A stretch of 64,000 nucleotides of DNA from the NCBI RefSeq assembly GCF_015709525.1, contig NZ_JADNRA010000035.1, positions 124,001-188,000 of the forward strand. The letters run 5' to 3'. Below, in pieces: positions 1-8,648 of the stretch; position 1 is the first letter of the stretch; each line of letters opens with the position of its first letter. Below the pieces are notes generated by a model that saw only the letters and a list, made by a program, of their open reading frames with translations, had not been told where the DNA came from and did no database searches. The translations under genes and the position numbers were made by a program. The DNA is from Methylocystis sp. L43 (GTDB taxonomy: Bacteria; Pseudomonadota; Alphaproteobacteria; Rhizobiales; Beijerinckiaceae).

Positions 1-132
1 AGGCGTCATCGCGTAATGGCCGGCCCGCGCCGCCTCAATCTCGCGCGCGGCCTCGGCCAGAGCCTCTTGGTCCTCGGCGGGCCAGTTCTCGATCGCGGGC
101 AGCAGGTGCTTGAGAGCGCTGATCATGGCCAT
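1..132 (-). CDS. Small antitoxin-like protein, C-terminus cut by window edge
   Basis: A 44-codon reading frame runs off the left edge; its 3' end is outside the window. The visible protein is acidic and helical, with a segment reading LPAIENWPAEDQEAL followed by Glu/Ala-rich residues and GHYAMTP. This resembles the short helical antitoxins that precede ParE/RelE-type toxin genes in alphaproteobacteria. That is family resemblance only. A toxin would be expected just outside the window on the same strand. The start at 132 (ATG) has a second ATG six bases downstream, and neither has a strong ribosome binding site. Confidence 0.4.
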   Translation of the reverse strand, partial: MAMISALKHLLPAIENWPAEDQEALAEAAREIEAARAGHYAMTP

Positions 133-171
133 AGCATAACATGAAACGGACGCTCGGCGAGTGACCGCGCC

Positions 172-813
172 TCATTCGCTCAAGAGCTTGGCGACGAATT
201 GCTCGATTTCCTTGTCGCGCCTCGGCCGTCTCTGCCGTTCGGCGCGCAGGATCGCGATCAGATCGTCGAAGGCGCGCTGCAGATCGTCGTTGACGATCAC
301 ATAGTCGTAATCTTTCCAACGCGCGATTTCCTTCCGCGCGTTCTCCAGCCGCCGCGCCATCGCCTCGCGCGAATCCTCAGCGCGCCGTTCAAGTCGGGCG
401 CGCAGTTCATCCATCGACGGCGGCAGGATGAAGACGGTGACGGCGTCAGCGCCCATCTTCTCGCGCACCTGGCGCGTACCCTGATAATCAATATCGAACA
501 GGCAGTCGCGGCCTTGCGCAAGAATGTCTTCGACCGGCCCGCGCGGCGTGCCGTAAAAATTGCCGTGAACCTCGGCCCATTCCAAAAGTTCGCCGGCGTC
601 GCGCATGGCGGCGAATCGACGCTCGGGGATGAAGCTGTAATGGATGCCGTCGACTTCGCTCGAACGCCTTGTGCGCGTCGTCACCGAAATTGACAGCGTC
701 AGATCGAGATCGCGGTCCTGCAGCAGCATCCGCGTCAGCGTCGTCTTGCCCGCGCCGGAGGGCGAGGAAAGGATGAGGACAATGCCGCGGCGGCTGGATG
801 GAGTTGGAAGCAT
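172..813 (-). CDS. gmk: Guanylate kinase
   Basis: Phosphorylates GMP (and dGMP) to GDP with ATP, an essential step of guanine nucleotide supply in the cytoplasm. The 213-residue length is normal for the family. The P-loop SSPSGAGKTT lies at residues 16-25, and the GMP-binding segment with VTTRTRR follows near residue 45. It lies 72 bp downstream of the yicC homologue on the same strand, the usual alphaproteobacterial order (yicC then gmk), so the two are probably cotranscribed. Confidence 0.96.
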   Translation of the reverse strand: MLPTPSSRRGIVLILSSPSGAGKTTLTRMLLQDRDLDLTLSISVTTRTRRSSEVDGIHYSFIPERRFAAMRDAGELLEWAEVHGNFYGTPRGPVEDILAQGRDCLFDIDYQGTRQVREKMGADAVTVFILPPSMDELRARLERRAEDSREAMARRLENARKEIARWKDYDYVIVNDDLQRAFDDLIAILRAERQRRPRRDKEIEQFVAKLLSE

Positions 814-885
814 GACTTTTCGAGAGCGAGTAACGAATAGTGAGTAGCGAGTTAGCGAGTAGCGGCCGCGCTGTCCACTCGCGAC

Positions 886-1773
886 TCACTCGATGTTTTG
901 AACCTGCTCGCGCAGCTGCTCGACCTCGATCTTCAGTTCAAGCCCGATCGCCGAGAGTCCGGCGTCGTTCGATTTGGCGCACAGCGTGTTGGTCTCACGG
1001 CCAAGCTCCTGCGCCAGAAAATCCAGACGACGGCCGATCGGCCCACCCGCGACGAGCAGTTTGGACGCGCTGTCGACATGCGCCTTCAATCGGTCGAGCT
1101 CCTCGCGAATGTCGGCTCGAACCGCAAGCAGCGCCGCCTCCTGATGCAGTCGCGCCGGATCGAGGGAATCGGCGTTCTCCAGGAGGCGCGCGAGCTGCTG
1201 CTTCAGCCGCGCGCGAATCGCTTCCGGCTGGCGCGCCGGCGCCGCGTCGGCCTGCGCGGCTAGGATCGATATGCGATCGAGCCGCTGACGAAGGACCGCC
1301 GCCAGAGCGTCGCCCTCCGCGGCGCGCGAGGCGATCAGCGCGTTCAGCGCTTCATCCAGCGATCCGAGAATCTGCGCGTCAAGCTCGGCGCGATCGGCGT
1401 CGGACAGCTCCGGCTCGACGATCTCGACCACGCCGCGCACCGCGAGCAGACCATCGAGCGTCGCGGGGCCGATATTAGCGGGCGGCGGGCGTTCGGAGAG
1501 CGCGGTGAGAAGGGCGTCGAGAGCGACGCGGTTGAGGCGGGCGACCTGGCTCTCGTCTTCGCGCTTTGCGACAAGATTGGCGAAAACCGCCCCGCGCGCG
1601 AGCCGCGCGGCGATTTTTTCCCGCGCCTTGATCTCCACGGAGTCGAAATCGGGCGGGGCGCGCAGACGCAGATCGAGCCCCTTGGCGTTGACGCTCTTGA
1701 GCTCCCACGCATAGCGAAAGGCGGCGACGGCGCCCTGAACGCGGGCGAATCCCGTCATGCTGTGAATGCTCAT
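886..1773 (-). CDS. yicC: YicC/YloC family endoribonuclease
   Basis: The 295-residue protein starts with the family hallmark SMTGF and has the long helical middle and conserved C-terminal domain (IREELDRLKAH, then GRRLDFLAQELGRE) of YicC proteins. Members in E. coli and Bacillus are endoribonucleases acting on structured or small RNAs; the substrate here is unknown. It lies between mltG and gmk on the same strand, a standard neighbourhood in this order. Confidence 0.93.
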   Translation of the reverse strand: MSIHSMTGFARVQGAVAAFRYAWELKSVNAKGLDLRLRAPPDFDSVEIKAREKIAARLARGAVFANLVAKREDESQVARLNRVALDALLTALSERPPPANIGPATLDGLLAVRGVVEIVEPELSDADRAELDAQILGSLDEALNALIASRAAEGDALAAVLRQRLDRISILAAQADAAPARQPEAIRARLKQQLARLLENADSLDPARLHQEAALLAVRADIREELDRLKAHVDSASKLLVAGGPIGRRLDFLAQELGRETNTLCAKSNDAGLSAIGLELKIEVEQLREQVQNIE

Positions 1774-1848
1774 GGGCGGCGGCGTCTCCGAGACGGCGAA
1801 TCGGCGTGAGGCCGACGTGCGCCGCGCCTGACTATCGCCGGGTCGGCG

Positions 1849-4557
1849 TTACCGCAAATCGCTCGTCATAGGAACCGTCTTCGCCGAGGTGAGATCCCAG
1901 CTCTTGTCGCGCAGCGGGTCGAGCGGCGTGCCTTCTGAGGCGTCGAAGGCGCGCGGACGAAGGGGCCGACCGTCCGTCGCGGCCAAAGCCGTCGCGCCCG
2001 CCGGCGGCGCGGCGCCCTGAGCGGCGAGTCGTTCCCCAAGCGCTTCGCCGGGAAGATCGTCGGAGCCTGCCGAAAGTCCAAGACGCGCCGCGCGAGCCCT
2101 CTGTTCAGCGCGCTGCGCCGGCGAGACCGGATAGGCGGCGATCTCGCCATCGTCAGGCTGAGCGTCCGGACTATCGCTCGCGACCGTCGTCATATCCGGA
2201 TTGAGCCGCTCCTCCTCCGCGCGGGGCGCCGGGCGGCCGACGAAAAGCATCGGGTCGAACAGCGCCTTAGCGCGCAGCTGCACGGATTCCTCGGTAAAGA
2301 AGGGTCGCGCCGGCCGCAGGGCGGCATATTCAGCCGCCTGGACTTGCGTGCGGTCGCCGTGGCCGCCGAGGAAAAAATCGGCTTCGGCGAAAGCAAATTT
2401 GCCGAGCCGGTGAGTCGGACCGTCGTCGGGCGCCATGGCGCGGTTCGGCGGAAAGTCTTCGTGACTGTCAGCGAGCGTGACGAGACGTCCGATGGGCGCC
2501 TGCGTGCGCTTATCGGGCTTGGGCGCGGCCGGCGCGGGAACGCCGGGCGTGGCGCGATCAACCGCGCCGTCGGTCTTTTCCTTCTCCAATCGCCGCCAGT
2601 TCTGGACGTTGCGCGAATGTTGGTCGAGCGATTCGGAGAAGACATGACCGCCCGTGCCGTCGGCGACAAAATATAGATCGCGCGTCGGCGCCGGATGCGC
2701 GGCGGCTTCAAGCGCTGCGCGGCCGGGATTGGCGATCGGTCCCGGCGGAAGACCGTCGATGGCGTAGGTGTTGTAAGGCGTCCACTTCTCGATTTCGCTG
2801 CGCATGATCGGTCGGCCGAGCGTCGCTTTTCCGCCGACGAGGCCGTAGATGATCGTGGGATCGGACTGAAGGCGCATGCCTTTGCGCAGCCGATTGACGA
2901 ATACGGCGGCGACGCGCGGCCGCTCTTCGTCCTTGCCGGTCTCCTTTTCGACGATCGACGCCAGCGTCACCAGTTCGTAGGGCGTGCGCAAGGGCAGGTC
3001 CGGCGAGCGCTTCGCCCAGATCGCGTCGAGCGTCTTGCGCTGATCCTCCTGCATCTTTGCGAGGAGGCGCGCCCGAGGGTAGCCGCGCGGGAATTTGTAG
3101 GTCTCCGGCAGCAGAGCGCCTTCCTTCGGCAGGTCGACGACATCGCCTACCAGCAGTTCGGCCTCTTTCAGCTTTTGCACAATTTGTTCCGACGTCAGAC
3201 CTTCCGGAATGGTTACGCTGTGCATGATATGGCGGCCGGAGGCGATCTGATCGATCACGTTGCGAAGGCTGATGTTTTTCTTGAAGGCGTATTCGCCGGG
3301 CTTCAGCTTTCCGAGCTTGCCTTCGAGAACGATCCCGAGCTGCATGAGCGTCGAATTGGCGATGACGCCTTCGCGCTCGAGTTGGGAGATGAGCTCAAGC
3401 AAGTCGCTGCGCGGCGGAATATAGACGACCTTGTCGGCCGCGAGCGGCCCCGGTTCCTTGAGCTTGTGCATAACGGCGATGACGCCGAAGACGCCGGCGA
3501 CAAGCGCGACGAGCACGAAACTCAGGAAGCCGCTCGCCACGGAAAGCGTTCCCTCGCGGCGCTTACGCTTTTTCGGCGTGGGCGTGGGCGCGACTTGCGG
3601 CTGCGAATCCTGTTTGGCGCCGCGCTCCACGCGCCGCCGGAATATGCCGGCGCCCGCCGCAGCGGCGCCCGGCTTTGCCGCCGCGGGCGGTCCGGCAGAT
3701 CCGAGTGATGGCGCTTCAGCCCTGATCGTGGGGCGCGGCGGCGGGGTCCAGGACGGGGGAGCTGGCGATGCGGGACCGGCAGGCGGCGCGGGAGACGGTT
3801 TTGCGGTTTCGCCGGCAGGCGCGACGTAGGCAGTCGGCGCGGCCGCTTGCGCCAATGGCGGCGGCGGCGCGCTCGGGGCTGGAGCGGGAGGCTGGTAGAG
3901 GGGCGCTTCCGCCTTCGCAGCAACGGGCGGCTGTGGCGCTGGCGGCGGAACGATGGGTTGGATAGGCGCCGCCGGAACCGGCGTGACGATCTCAGCCGCT
4001 GGCGGGGCGGGCGCTTTCGGCGGCTCGGGCGGCGACGTTTCGACCTTCGCCGCGACGGGCGGATGCGGCGCTGGCGGCGGAGCCACGGCGGCTTGGAGGG
4101 ACGCTGCCGGAACCGGCGTGACGACGTCCGCCGCGGGCGGGGCGGGAATTTTCGGAGTCTCGGGCGGCGGCGCTTCGACCTTCGCCGCGACGGGGGGCTG
4201 TGGCGTTGGCGCCGGAACGATGGGTTGGACGGGCGCCGGCGGAACCGGCGTGACGACGTCAGCCGCTGGTGGGGCGGGAATTTTCGTAGTCTCGGGCGGC
4301 GGCGCTTCGACCTTCGCCGCGATCGGCGGCAGCGGCGAGGACGCGACCGCGGGCGGCTCTTTAACCGGCGGCGCGCCCTGCGGTGAAACTTCCGTCGGCG
4401 GCGCGTCAGACGCCATTGCGGGCGCGTTCAAGGATTCTTGAACTGTGAGGTCTTCGCTCCGCCGCGCGGCGCTTTCGGCAGGGGTCGGCTCGGCCGGCGC
4501 CGCTGCGGCGGCGTCTGTTGGCTTTTCGGGCGCGCCTTTGTTGTCCGCTTCGCTCAT
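1849..4557 (-). CDS. mltG: Endolytic transglycosylase MltG with long repeat-rich N-terminus
   Basis: Cleaves nascent peptidoglycan glycan strands to terminate their elongation. From the chosen start (MSEADN, position 4557) the protein is 902 residues, more than twice the usual length of about 340-430. Residues 1 to about 335 are Pro/Ala-rich, presumably cytoplasmic, and include about three tandem 44-residue repeats at about 80-212. One membrane helix follows at about 338-364. The YceG catalytic domain then carries the ASIVEKET motif with the catalytic Glu near residue 537. Roughly 200 extra residues follow the domain. An in-frame ATG 33 bp upstream (4590) is possible but lacks support. The gene lies between fabF and yicC. 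Confidence 0.93.
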   Translation of the reverse strand: MSEADNKGAPEKPTDAAAAAPAEPTPAESAARRSEDLTVQESLNAPAMASDAPPTEVSPQGAPPVKEPPAVASSPLPPIAAKVEAPPPETTKIPAPPAADVVTPVPPAPVQPIVPAPTPQPPVAAKVEAPPPETPKIPAPPAADVVTPVPAASLQAAVAPPPAPHPPVAAKVETSPPEPPKAPAPPAAEIVTPVPAAPIQPIVPPPAPQPPVAAKAEAPLYQPPAPAPSAPPPPLAQAAAPTAYVAPAGETAKPSPAPPAGPASPAPPSWTPPPRPTIRAEAPSLGSAGPPAAAKPGAAAAGAGIFRRRVERGAKQDSQPQVAPTPTPKKRKRREGTLSVASGFLSFVLVALVAGVFGVIAVMHKLKEPGPLAADKVVYIPPRSDLLELISQLEREGVIANSTLMQLGIVLEGKLGKLKPGEYAFKKNISLRNVIDQIASGRHIMHSVTIPEGLTSEQIVQKLKEAELLVGDVVDLPKEGALLPETYKFPRGYPRARLLAKMQEDQRKTLDAIWAKRSPDLPLRTPYELVTLASIVEKETGKDEERPRVAAVFVNRLRKGMRLQSDPTIIYGLVGGKATLGRPIMRSEIEKWTPYNTYAIDGLPPGPIANPGRAALEAAAHPAPTRDLYFVADGTGGHVFSESLDQHSRNVQNWRRLEKEKTDGAVDRATPGVPAPAAPKPDKRTQAPIGRLVTLADSHEDFPPNRAMAPDDGPTHRLGKFAFAEADFFLGGHGDRTQVQAAEYAALRPARPFFTEESVQLRAKALFDPMLFVGRPAPRAEEERLNPDMTTVASDSPDAQPDDGEIAAYPVSPAQRAEQRARAARLGLSAGSDDLPGEALGERLAAQGAAPPAGATALAATDGRPLRPRAFDASEGTPLDPLRDKSWDLTSAKTVPMTSDLR
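3922..4320 (-). repeat. Tandem repeats inside mltG coding for Pro/Ala-rich units
   Basis: Three consecutive near-identical units of about 132-135 bp encode 44-45-residue blocks, each opening with AAKVE and containing PAPPAA and VTPVP. A fourth partial unit follows toward 3890. The reading frame is kept across all copies, so copy-number changes would lengthen or shorten the protein without breaking it. Confidence 0.85.
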
Positions 4558-4719
4558 CGCACTACGCCCATCAAAGGTCGAAGATCTCACGCCGATTATC
4601 GCCGAGGACTTACACTATGCCTTATTGTGGCGAATTCAGGAATGCGCCGCTTCGGTTTGCAGGCTCCGGCGCGCGCATCGCGCGATAGACGTTCGAATGC
4701 GCCGACTGAGCGCCCATGC

Positions 4720-5982
4720 TCAGGAGGCGCGGCGAAACAGCAGCGAGGCGTTCGTGCCGCCAAAGCCGAAGGAGTTCGACAAAGCGATATTGATTTCCTT
4801 CTCGCGGGCTTTGTGCGGCACGAGGTCGATCGTCGTTTCGACCGAGGGATTGTCGAGGTTGCGCGTCGGCGGCGCGACATTCGCCTGCATCGCCAGGATC
4901 GAATAGATCGCTTCGACGGCGCCGGCGGCGCCGAGCAGATGGCCGATCGCGGATTTCGTCGACGACATGGCGAGCTTCGGTTCGACATTGCCGAGAAGGC
5001 GTTCGACGGCTTTGAGTTCAATCTCGTCGCCGAGCGGCGTCGACGTGCCGTGCGCGTTCACGTAATCGACGTCGGAGACGGAAACGCCGGCGCGCTTCAG
5101 CGCCGCCTTCATGCAGCGATAGGCGCCGTCGCCATCGGGCGATGGAGCGGTGATGTGATAGGCGTCGCCCGACATGCCGTAGCCGATAAGTTCGGCGTAG
5201 ATTTTCGCGCCCCGCGCCTTGGCGTGCTCATATTCCTCGAGCACGACGCAGCCTGCGCCTTCGCCCAGCACGAAGCCGTCGCGATCCTTGTCATAAGGCC
5301 GGGAGGCGGCTTCGGGACGATTGTTGAATCCGGTCGACAGCGCGCGGCACGCGGCGAAGCCAGCGACGCCAATGCGATTGACGGGCGATTCGGCGCCGCC
5401 GGCGACCATCACGTCGGCGTCGCCCATTGCGATGATGCGCCCTGCGTCGCCGATGGCGTGCGTGCCGGTGGCGCAGGCCGTCACCACCGCATGATTCGGG
5501 CCCTTCAGGCCATGCATGATGGAAACATAGCCGGCCACGAGATTGATGATTCGGCCCGAGACGAAGAAAGGCGACACGCGGCGCGGTCCCTTCTCCCTCA
5601 AGGTGACGGAGGTTTCGTAAATGCCGCCGAGGCCGCCGATGCCGGAGCCGATCAGAACGCCAGTGGATTCCTGCTTCTCTGGGGTGTCGGCCACCCAACC
5701 GGAATCCTTAAGCGCCTGGGTCGCGGCGCTCGCGCCATAGATGATGAAATCATCGACCTTGCGCTGCTCTTTGGGATCGAACCAGTCGTCAGGATTGAAC
5801 GTGCCGTCCGTGCCGTCGCCGCGCGGCACGACCGCCGCAATCTGGCACGCGAGGTCGGAGGCCTCGAATGTGTCGATACGTTTGAAGCCGCATTCTCCGG
5901 CGGCGAGACGGCGCCAATTGGTGTCCACGCCGCAGCCCAAAGGAGATACGACGCCAAGACCGGTGACGACCACCCTGCGCAT
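4720..5982 (-). CDS. fabF: Beta-ketoacyl-ACP synthase II
   Basis: Condenses malonyl-ACP with acyl-ACP in fatty-acid elongation. The 420-residue length is typical. The active-site Cys is C170 in VVTACATGTHAIG, and the two catalytic His are visible in NAHGTSTPLGD and KSAIGHLLGAAGA. It follows acpP on the same strand by about 90 bp, so acpP-fabF is likely one transcript. Confidence 0.97.
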   Translation of the reverse strand: MRRVVVTGLGVVSPLGCGVDTNWRRLAAGECGFKRIDTFEASDLACQIAAVVPRGDGTDGTFNPDDWFDPKEQRKVDDFIIYGASAATQALKDSGWVADTPEKQESTGVLIGSGIGGLGGIYETSVTLREKGPRRVSPFFVSGRIINLVAGYVSIMHGLKGPNHAVVTACATGTHAIGDAGRIIAMGDADVMVAGGAESPVNRIGVAGFAACRALSTGFNNRPEAASRPYDKDRDGFVLGEGAGCVVLEEYEHAKARGAKIYAELIGYGMSGDAYHITAPSPDGDGAYRCMKAALKRAGVSVSDVDYVNAHGTSTPLGDEIELKAVERLLGNVEPKLAMSSTKSAIGHLLGAAGAVEAIYSILAMQANVAPPTRNLDNPSVETTIDLVPHKAREKEINIALSNSFGFGGTNASLLFRRAS

Positions 5983-6074
5983 GGCTCTACTCTCGAACTT
6001 TTTCTTGTTGTCGGAATGGCGGCGTCGGCGAAGCCTCGCGAGAGGATTCGCCGCGCGCTTGGATCTTCAGTTCG

Positions 6075-6314
6075 TCAGGCGGCTTTTGCCTTTTCGAGGA
6101 ACTTCACTGCATCGCCCACAGTGAGAATCGTCTCGGCGGCGTCGTCGGGAATCTCGACGCCGAATTCTTCCTCGAAAGCCATGACGAGTTCGACGGTATC
6201 GAGCGAATCGGCTCCCAGATCGTCGATGAAATTGGCCTTGTCGACGACCTTGTCGGCTTCGACGCCGAGATGCTCGACAACAATCTTTTTCACGCGCTCG
6301 GCGACATCGCTCAT
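6075..6314 (-). CDS. acpP: Acyl carrier protein
   Basis: A 79-residue acidic protein that carries acyl chains on a phosphopantetheine arm. The arm attaches at Ser37 in the canonical motif [10 protein letters not shown]. An in-frame TGA closes the frame after a KAKAA tail. It lies upstream of fabF, and fabG lies upstream of it after a 299-bp gap. That gap holds GC-rich inverted repeats but no gene. Confidence 0.97.
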   Translation of the reverse strand: MSDVAERVKKIVVEHLGVEADKVVDKANFIDDLGADSLDTVELVMAFEEEFGVEIPDDAAETILTVGDAVKFLEKAKAA

Positions 6315-6613
6315 CTTCTTTGATCCCTGTCTGCGTTTGGCGCCTCACGCGCCGTGTGGCGATTTAGAGCAGGCCTGCTGGCGCGCTCCATGATCGCCCT
6401 TCATCCCTTGTAACGTGCAATCGCGCGCCGATCGCCCTGATGTGTGCGAGACGCGTTGCGGCTTGCTCCACCGGGTTTAAATCGCGGCGACGCCGCCCCT
6501 CAGCGGCGAGGTCTGGTAGCATACTTCCCTGGGCATGGCGAGAGGCGCCCCCGCGTTCCCGCGGACGCGGCGAAAGGTCGCCGCAGACGCGTTTTCCTGG
6601 CGATTCGGCTCTC

Positions 6614-7351
6614 CTAGATCATGGCCATGCCGCCGTTGACGTGCAGGGTCTGCCCGGTGACATAGGCCGCCTCGGCGCTGGCCAGATAGACGCAGGCGGC
6701 GGCGACGTCGGAGCCGGTCCCGAGCCTTCCGGCGGGCACCATGCGTAGGATCGCCTCCTTCTGCGCGCCGGTCAGAGCCTCGGTCATCGGGCTTTCGATG
6801 AATCCGGGCGCGACGCAATTGACGGTCACGCCGCGCGAGGCGACCTCGGCGGCCAGCGACTTCGACATGCCGATCATGCCCGCCTTGGCGGCGGCGTAAT
6901 TTCCTTGCCCGGGATTGCCGGTCACGCCGACGACCGACGTGATCTGGATGATTCGGCCGAAGCGCTTTTTCATCATGCCGCGCAGCGCCGCGCGCGACAG
7001 ACGGAAGGCCGACGTCAAATTGACGTTGATGACGGCGTCCCAGTCCTCGTCCTTGAGGCGCATGAACAACATGTCGCGGGTGATGCCGGCGTTATTGACG
7101 AGAATGTCCAGACCGCCCATCGCCGCCTCCGCCGCCGGCACGAGCTTCTCGATCTCGTCCTTTTGCGAAAGATCGCAGGGCAGAATGTGCGTGCGGCCGT
7201 TCAATTCGCCGGCAAGCGCCTCGAGCGCCTCTTTTCTCGTGCCGGAAAGCGCCACGATGGCGCCGGCGGCGTGAAGCGCGCGCGCGATCGCCGCGCCGAT
7301 TCCGCCGCTCGCGCCCGTCACCAGCGCAGTCTTGCCGTTGAGATCAAACAT
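6614..7351 (-). CDS. fabG: 3-oxoacyl-ACP reductase
   Basis: NADPH-dependent SDR that reduces 3-oxoacyl-ACP in fatty-acid synthesis. The start at 7351 (MFDLNGKTAL) gives 245 residues, the normal size; the frame stays open upstream but that part has no family similarity. Visible motifs are the cofactor loop TGASGGIG (12-19), NNAG (86-89) and the catalytic S139, Y152 and K156 (YAAAK). It belongs with fabD upstream on the same strand, but the two are separated by a plus-strand outer-membrane gene. Confidence 0.96.
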   Translation of the reverse strand: MFDLNGKTALVTGASGGIGAAIARALHAAGAIVALSGTRKEALEALAGELNGRTHILPCDLSQKDEIEKLVPAAEAAMGGLDILVNNAGITRDMLFMRLKDEDWDAVINVNLTSAFRLSRAALRGMMKKRFGRIIQITSVVGVTGNPGQGNYAAAKAGMIGMSKSLAAEVASRGVTVNCVAPGFIESPMTEALTGAQKEAILRMVPAGRLGTGSDVAAACVYLASAEAAYVTGQTLHVNGGMAMI

Positions 7352-7777
7352 GTCTTGCCCTCTCCTCCCTCGCGCCATGGCGTGAGCCTTATAGCTCAGT
7401 TCGGGGGAGTGGCCTTTTTTCAGCCGCGGTTCAACTTCAAACGACCGCCTCCACAACGGCGGACGCCACCGACGCCCGATCGGAAATCGGGAGAAAGCGA
7501 GCGTCAGTTCGGCTTCGTTTCGCAAGCGACGGATTCGAGACTGAATTGCTCGACGACGCATCGGAATCTGCGTCAAATTACATTGTGGCGTAACTGCAAC
7601 AGTCGAAATCTTTTGGGTCTTTTGGGCCTGATTTTACCTTCTGTTTGTTGTTTCCCGCGAGAAATTTGCGCACAGTCCGCCGTGCTTGGGGGTCAGCGTC
7701 CACGAAACGTCCGAGAGAGTCACGGGACTGACGCGCACCTATTAATTTCAGTTGGCTCGAAAATGAAGGATAGAGAG
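7352..7777. other. Intergenic region between divergent fabG and outer-membrane protein gene
   Basis: A 426-bp stretch without a convincing gene. It must hold the fabG promoter (minus strand) and the promoter of the beta-barrel gene (plus strand). The part from about 7600 to 7670 is T-rich relative to its surroundings. I could not assign a confident -35/-10 pair. Confidence 0.5.
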
Positions 7778-8557
7778 ATGAAGACAGCGATCTCGGCTCT
7801 GGCTCTGGCGACGGCGCTTTTCGCCGGCGCCGCGAACGCCGCCGATCTACCCTCCCACAAGGCGCCGCCGCCGTACATCCCCCCGCCGCCGATCATGACC
7901 TGGACCGGGTTCTACGCCGGTCTTAACCTCGGCGGTGGCTTCTACGCCAGCAATTCCTCCAATCAGGGTTGGAACGCGGGCTGGAACAACGGCAACAACA
8001 ACACCGGCGGTGTCATCGGCGGCGGTCAGCTCGGCTATAACTTCCAGGTTACGCCGATGTTCGTCGTCGGCGTCGAGACCGACTTCCAGGGCACCAGCCT
8101 TGGTTCCGGCGGCAACAACAACAACAACTGGTGGTTGTTCGGCGGCGGCTTCGGCGGCGGCGGCGCTGGTTCGGCGCGCCTGAACTGGTTCGGCACCGTT
8201 CGCGGCCGCGTCGGCATCACCCTGTTGAGCCCGCAACTGTTGGTCTACGGCACGGGCGGCTTCGCCTATGGCGAAGTGCAGCGCAACAGCTGGTTTAACC
8301 AGAACAGCGCCGTGCAGACGGGCTGGACCGCTGGCGGCGGCGCCGAGTGGATGTTCTTCCCGAACTGGTCCGCCAAGGTCGAGTATCTGTACACGCAGAT
8401 CAGCGGCAGCAACAGCAACAACAACTGGCTGTTTGCGTTCAACCCGGGTTGGGGCCTGAACAATGTGAACAACCGCACGCGCTTCCACACGATCCGCGCG
8501 GGCATCAACTACCACTTCAACTTCGGCTCCCCGGCGCCGGTGTTGGCCAAGTACTAA
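7778..8557 (+). CDS. Outer-membrane beta-barrel protein (Omp25/Omp31-like)
   Basis: The 259-residue protein begins with a clear signal peptide (MKTAISALALATALFAGA, cleavage near ANA/AD). After a Pro-rich stretch (PPPYIPPPP) comes WTGFYAGLNLGG, typical of rhizobial Omp25/Omp31-type barrels, and the chain ends in an alternating strand closing NYHFNF before a short tail. Predicted surface loops are unusually rich in Asn, Gly and Trp, with runs of Asn. The ATG at 7778 is preceded by GGATAGAGAG; an in-frame ATG at 7763 is the alternative. A strong hairpin terminator follows. Confidence 0.9.
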   Translation: MKTAISALALATALFAGAANAADLPSHKAPPPYIPPPPIMTWTGFYAGLNLGGGFYASNSSNQGWNAGWNNGNNNTGGVIGGGQLGYNFQVTPMFVVGVETDFQGTSLGSGGNNNNNWWLFGGGFGGGGAGSARLNWFGTVRGRVGITLLSPQLLVYGTGGFAYGEVQRNSWFNQNSAVQTGWTAGGGAEWMFFPNWSAKVEYLYTQISGSNSNNNWLFAFNPGWGLNNVNNRTRFHTIRAGINYHFNFGSPAPVLAKY

Positions 8558-8588
8558 CCGACGGATCGACCTGACGGTCGAGGGAATG

Positions 8589-8620
8589 GGCCCGGTCCTC
8601 GCGACCGGGCCTTTTCTTTT
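8589..8620 (+). terminator. Rho-independent terminator after outer-membrane protein gene
   Basis: A 9-bp GC-rich stem (8589-8597 with 8603-8611) with a 5-nt loop is followed by TTTTCTTTT. It lies between the convergent barrel gene and fabD. Confidence 0.85.
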
Positions 8621-8648
8621 GGCTCTCTTCTGTTTCTGTTCCCGCTGC

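Noticed and set aside
3850-4380. Gly/Arg-rich plus-strand repeat frames that look like a repeat protein
   Set aside because: They are the complement of the Pro/Ala repeats in mltG, which is a certain gene.
4438-6393. 651-codon plus-strand open frame over fabF and acpP
   Set aside because: Antisense to fabF and acpP, with no recognisable domain. It is a by-product of high GC in third codon positions.
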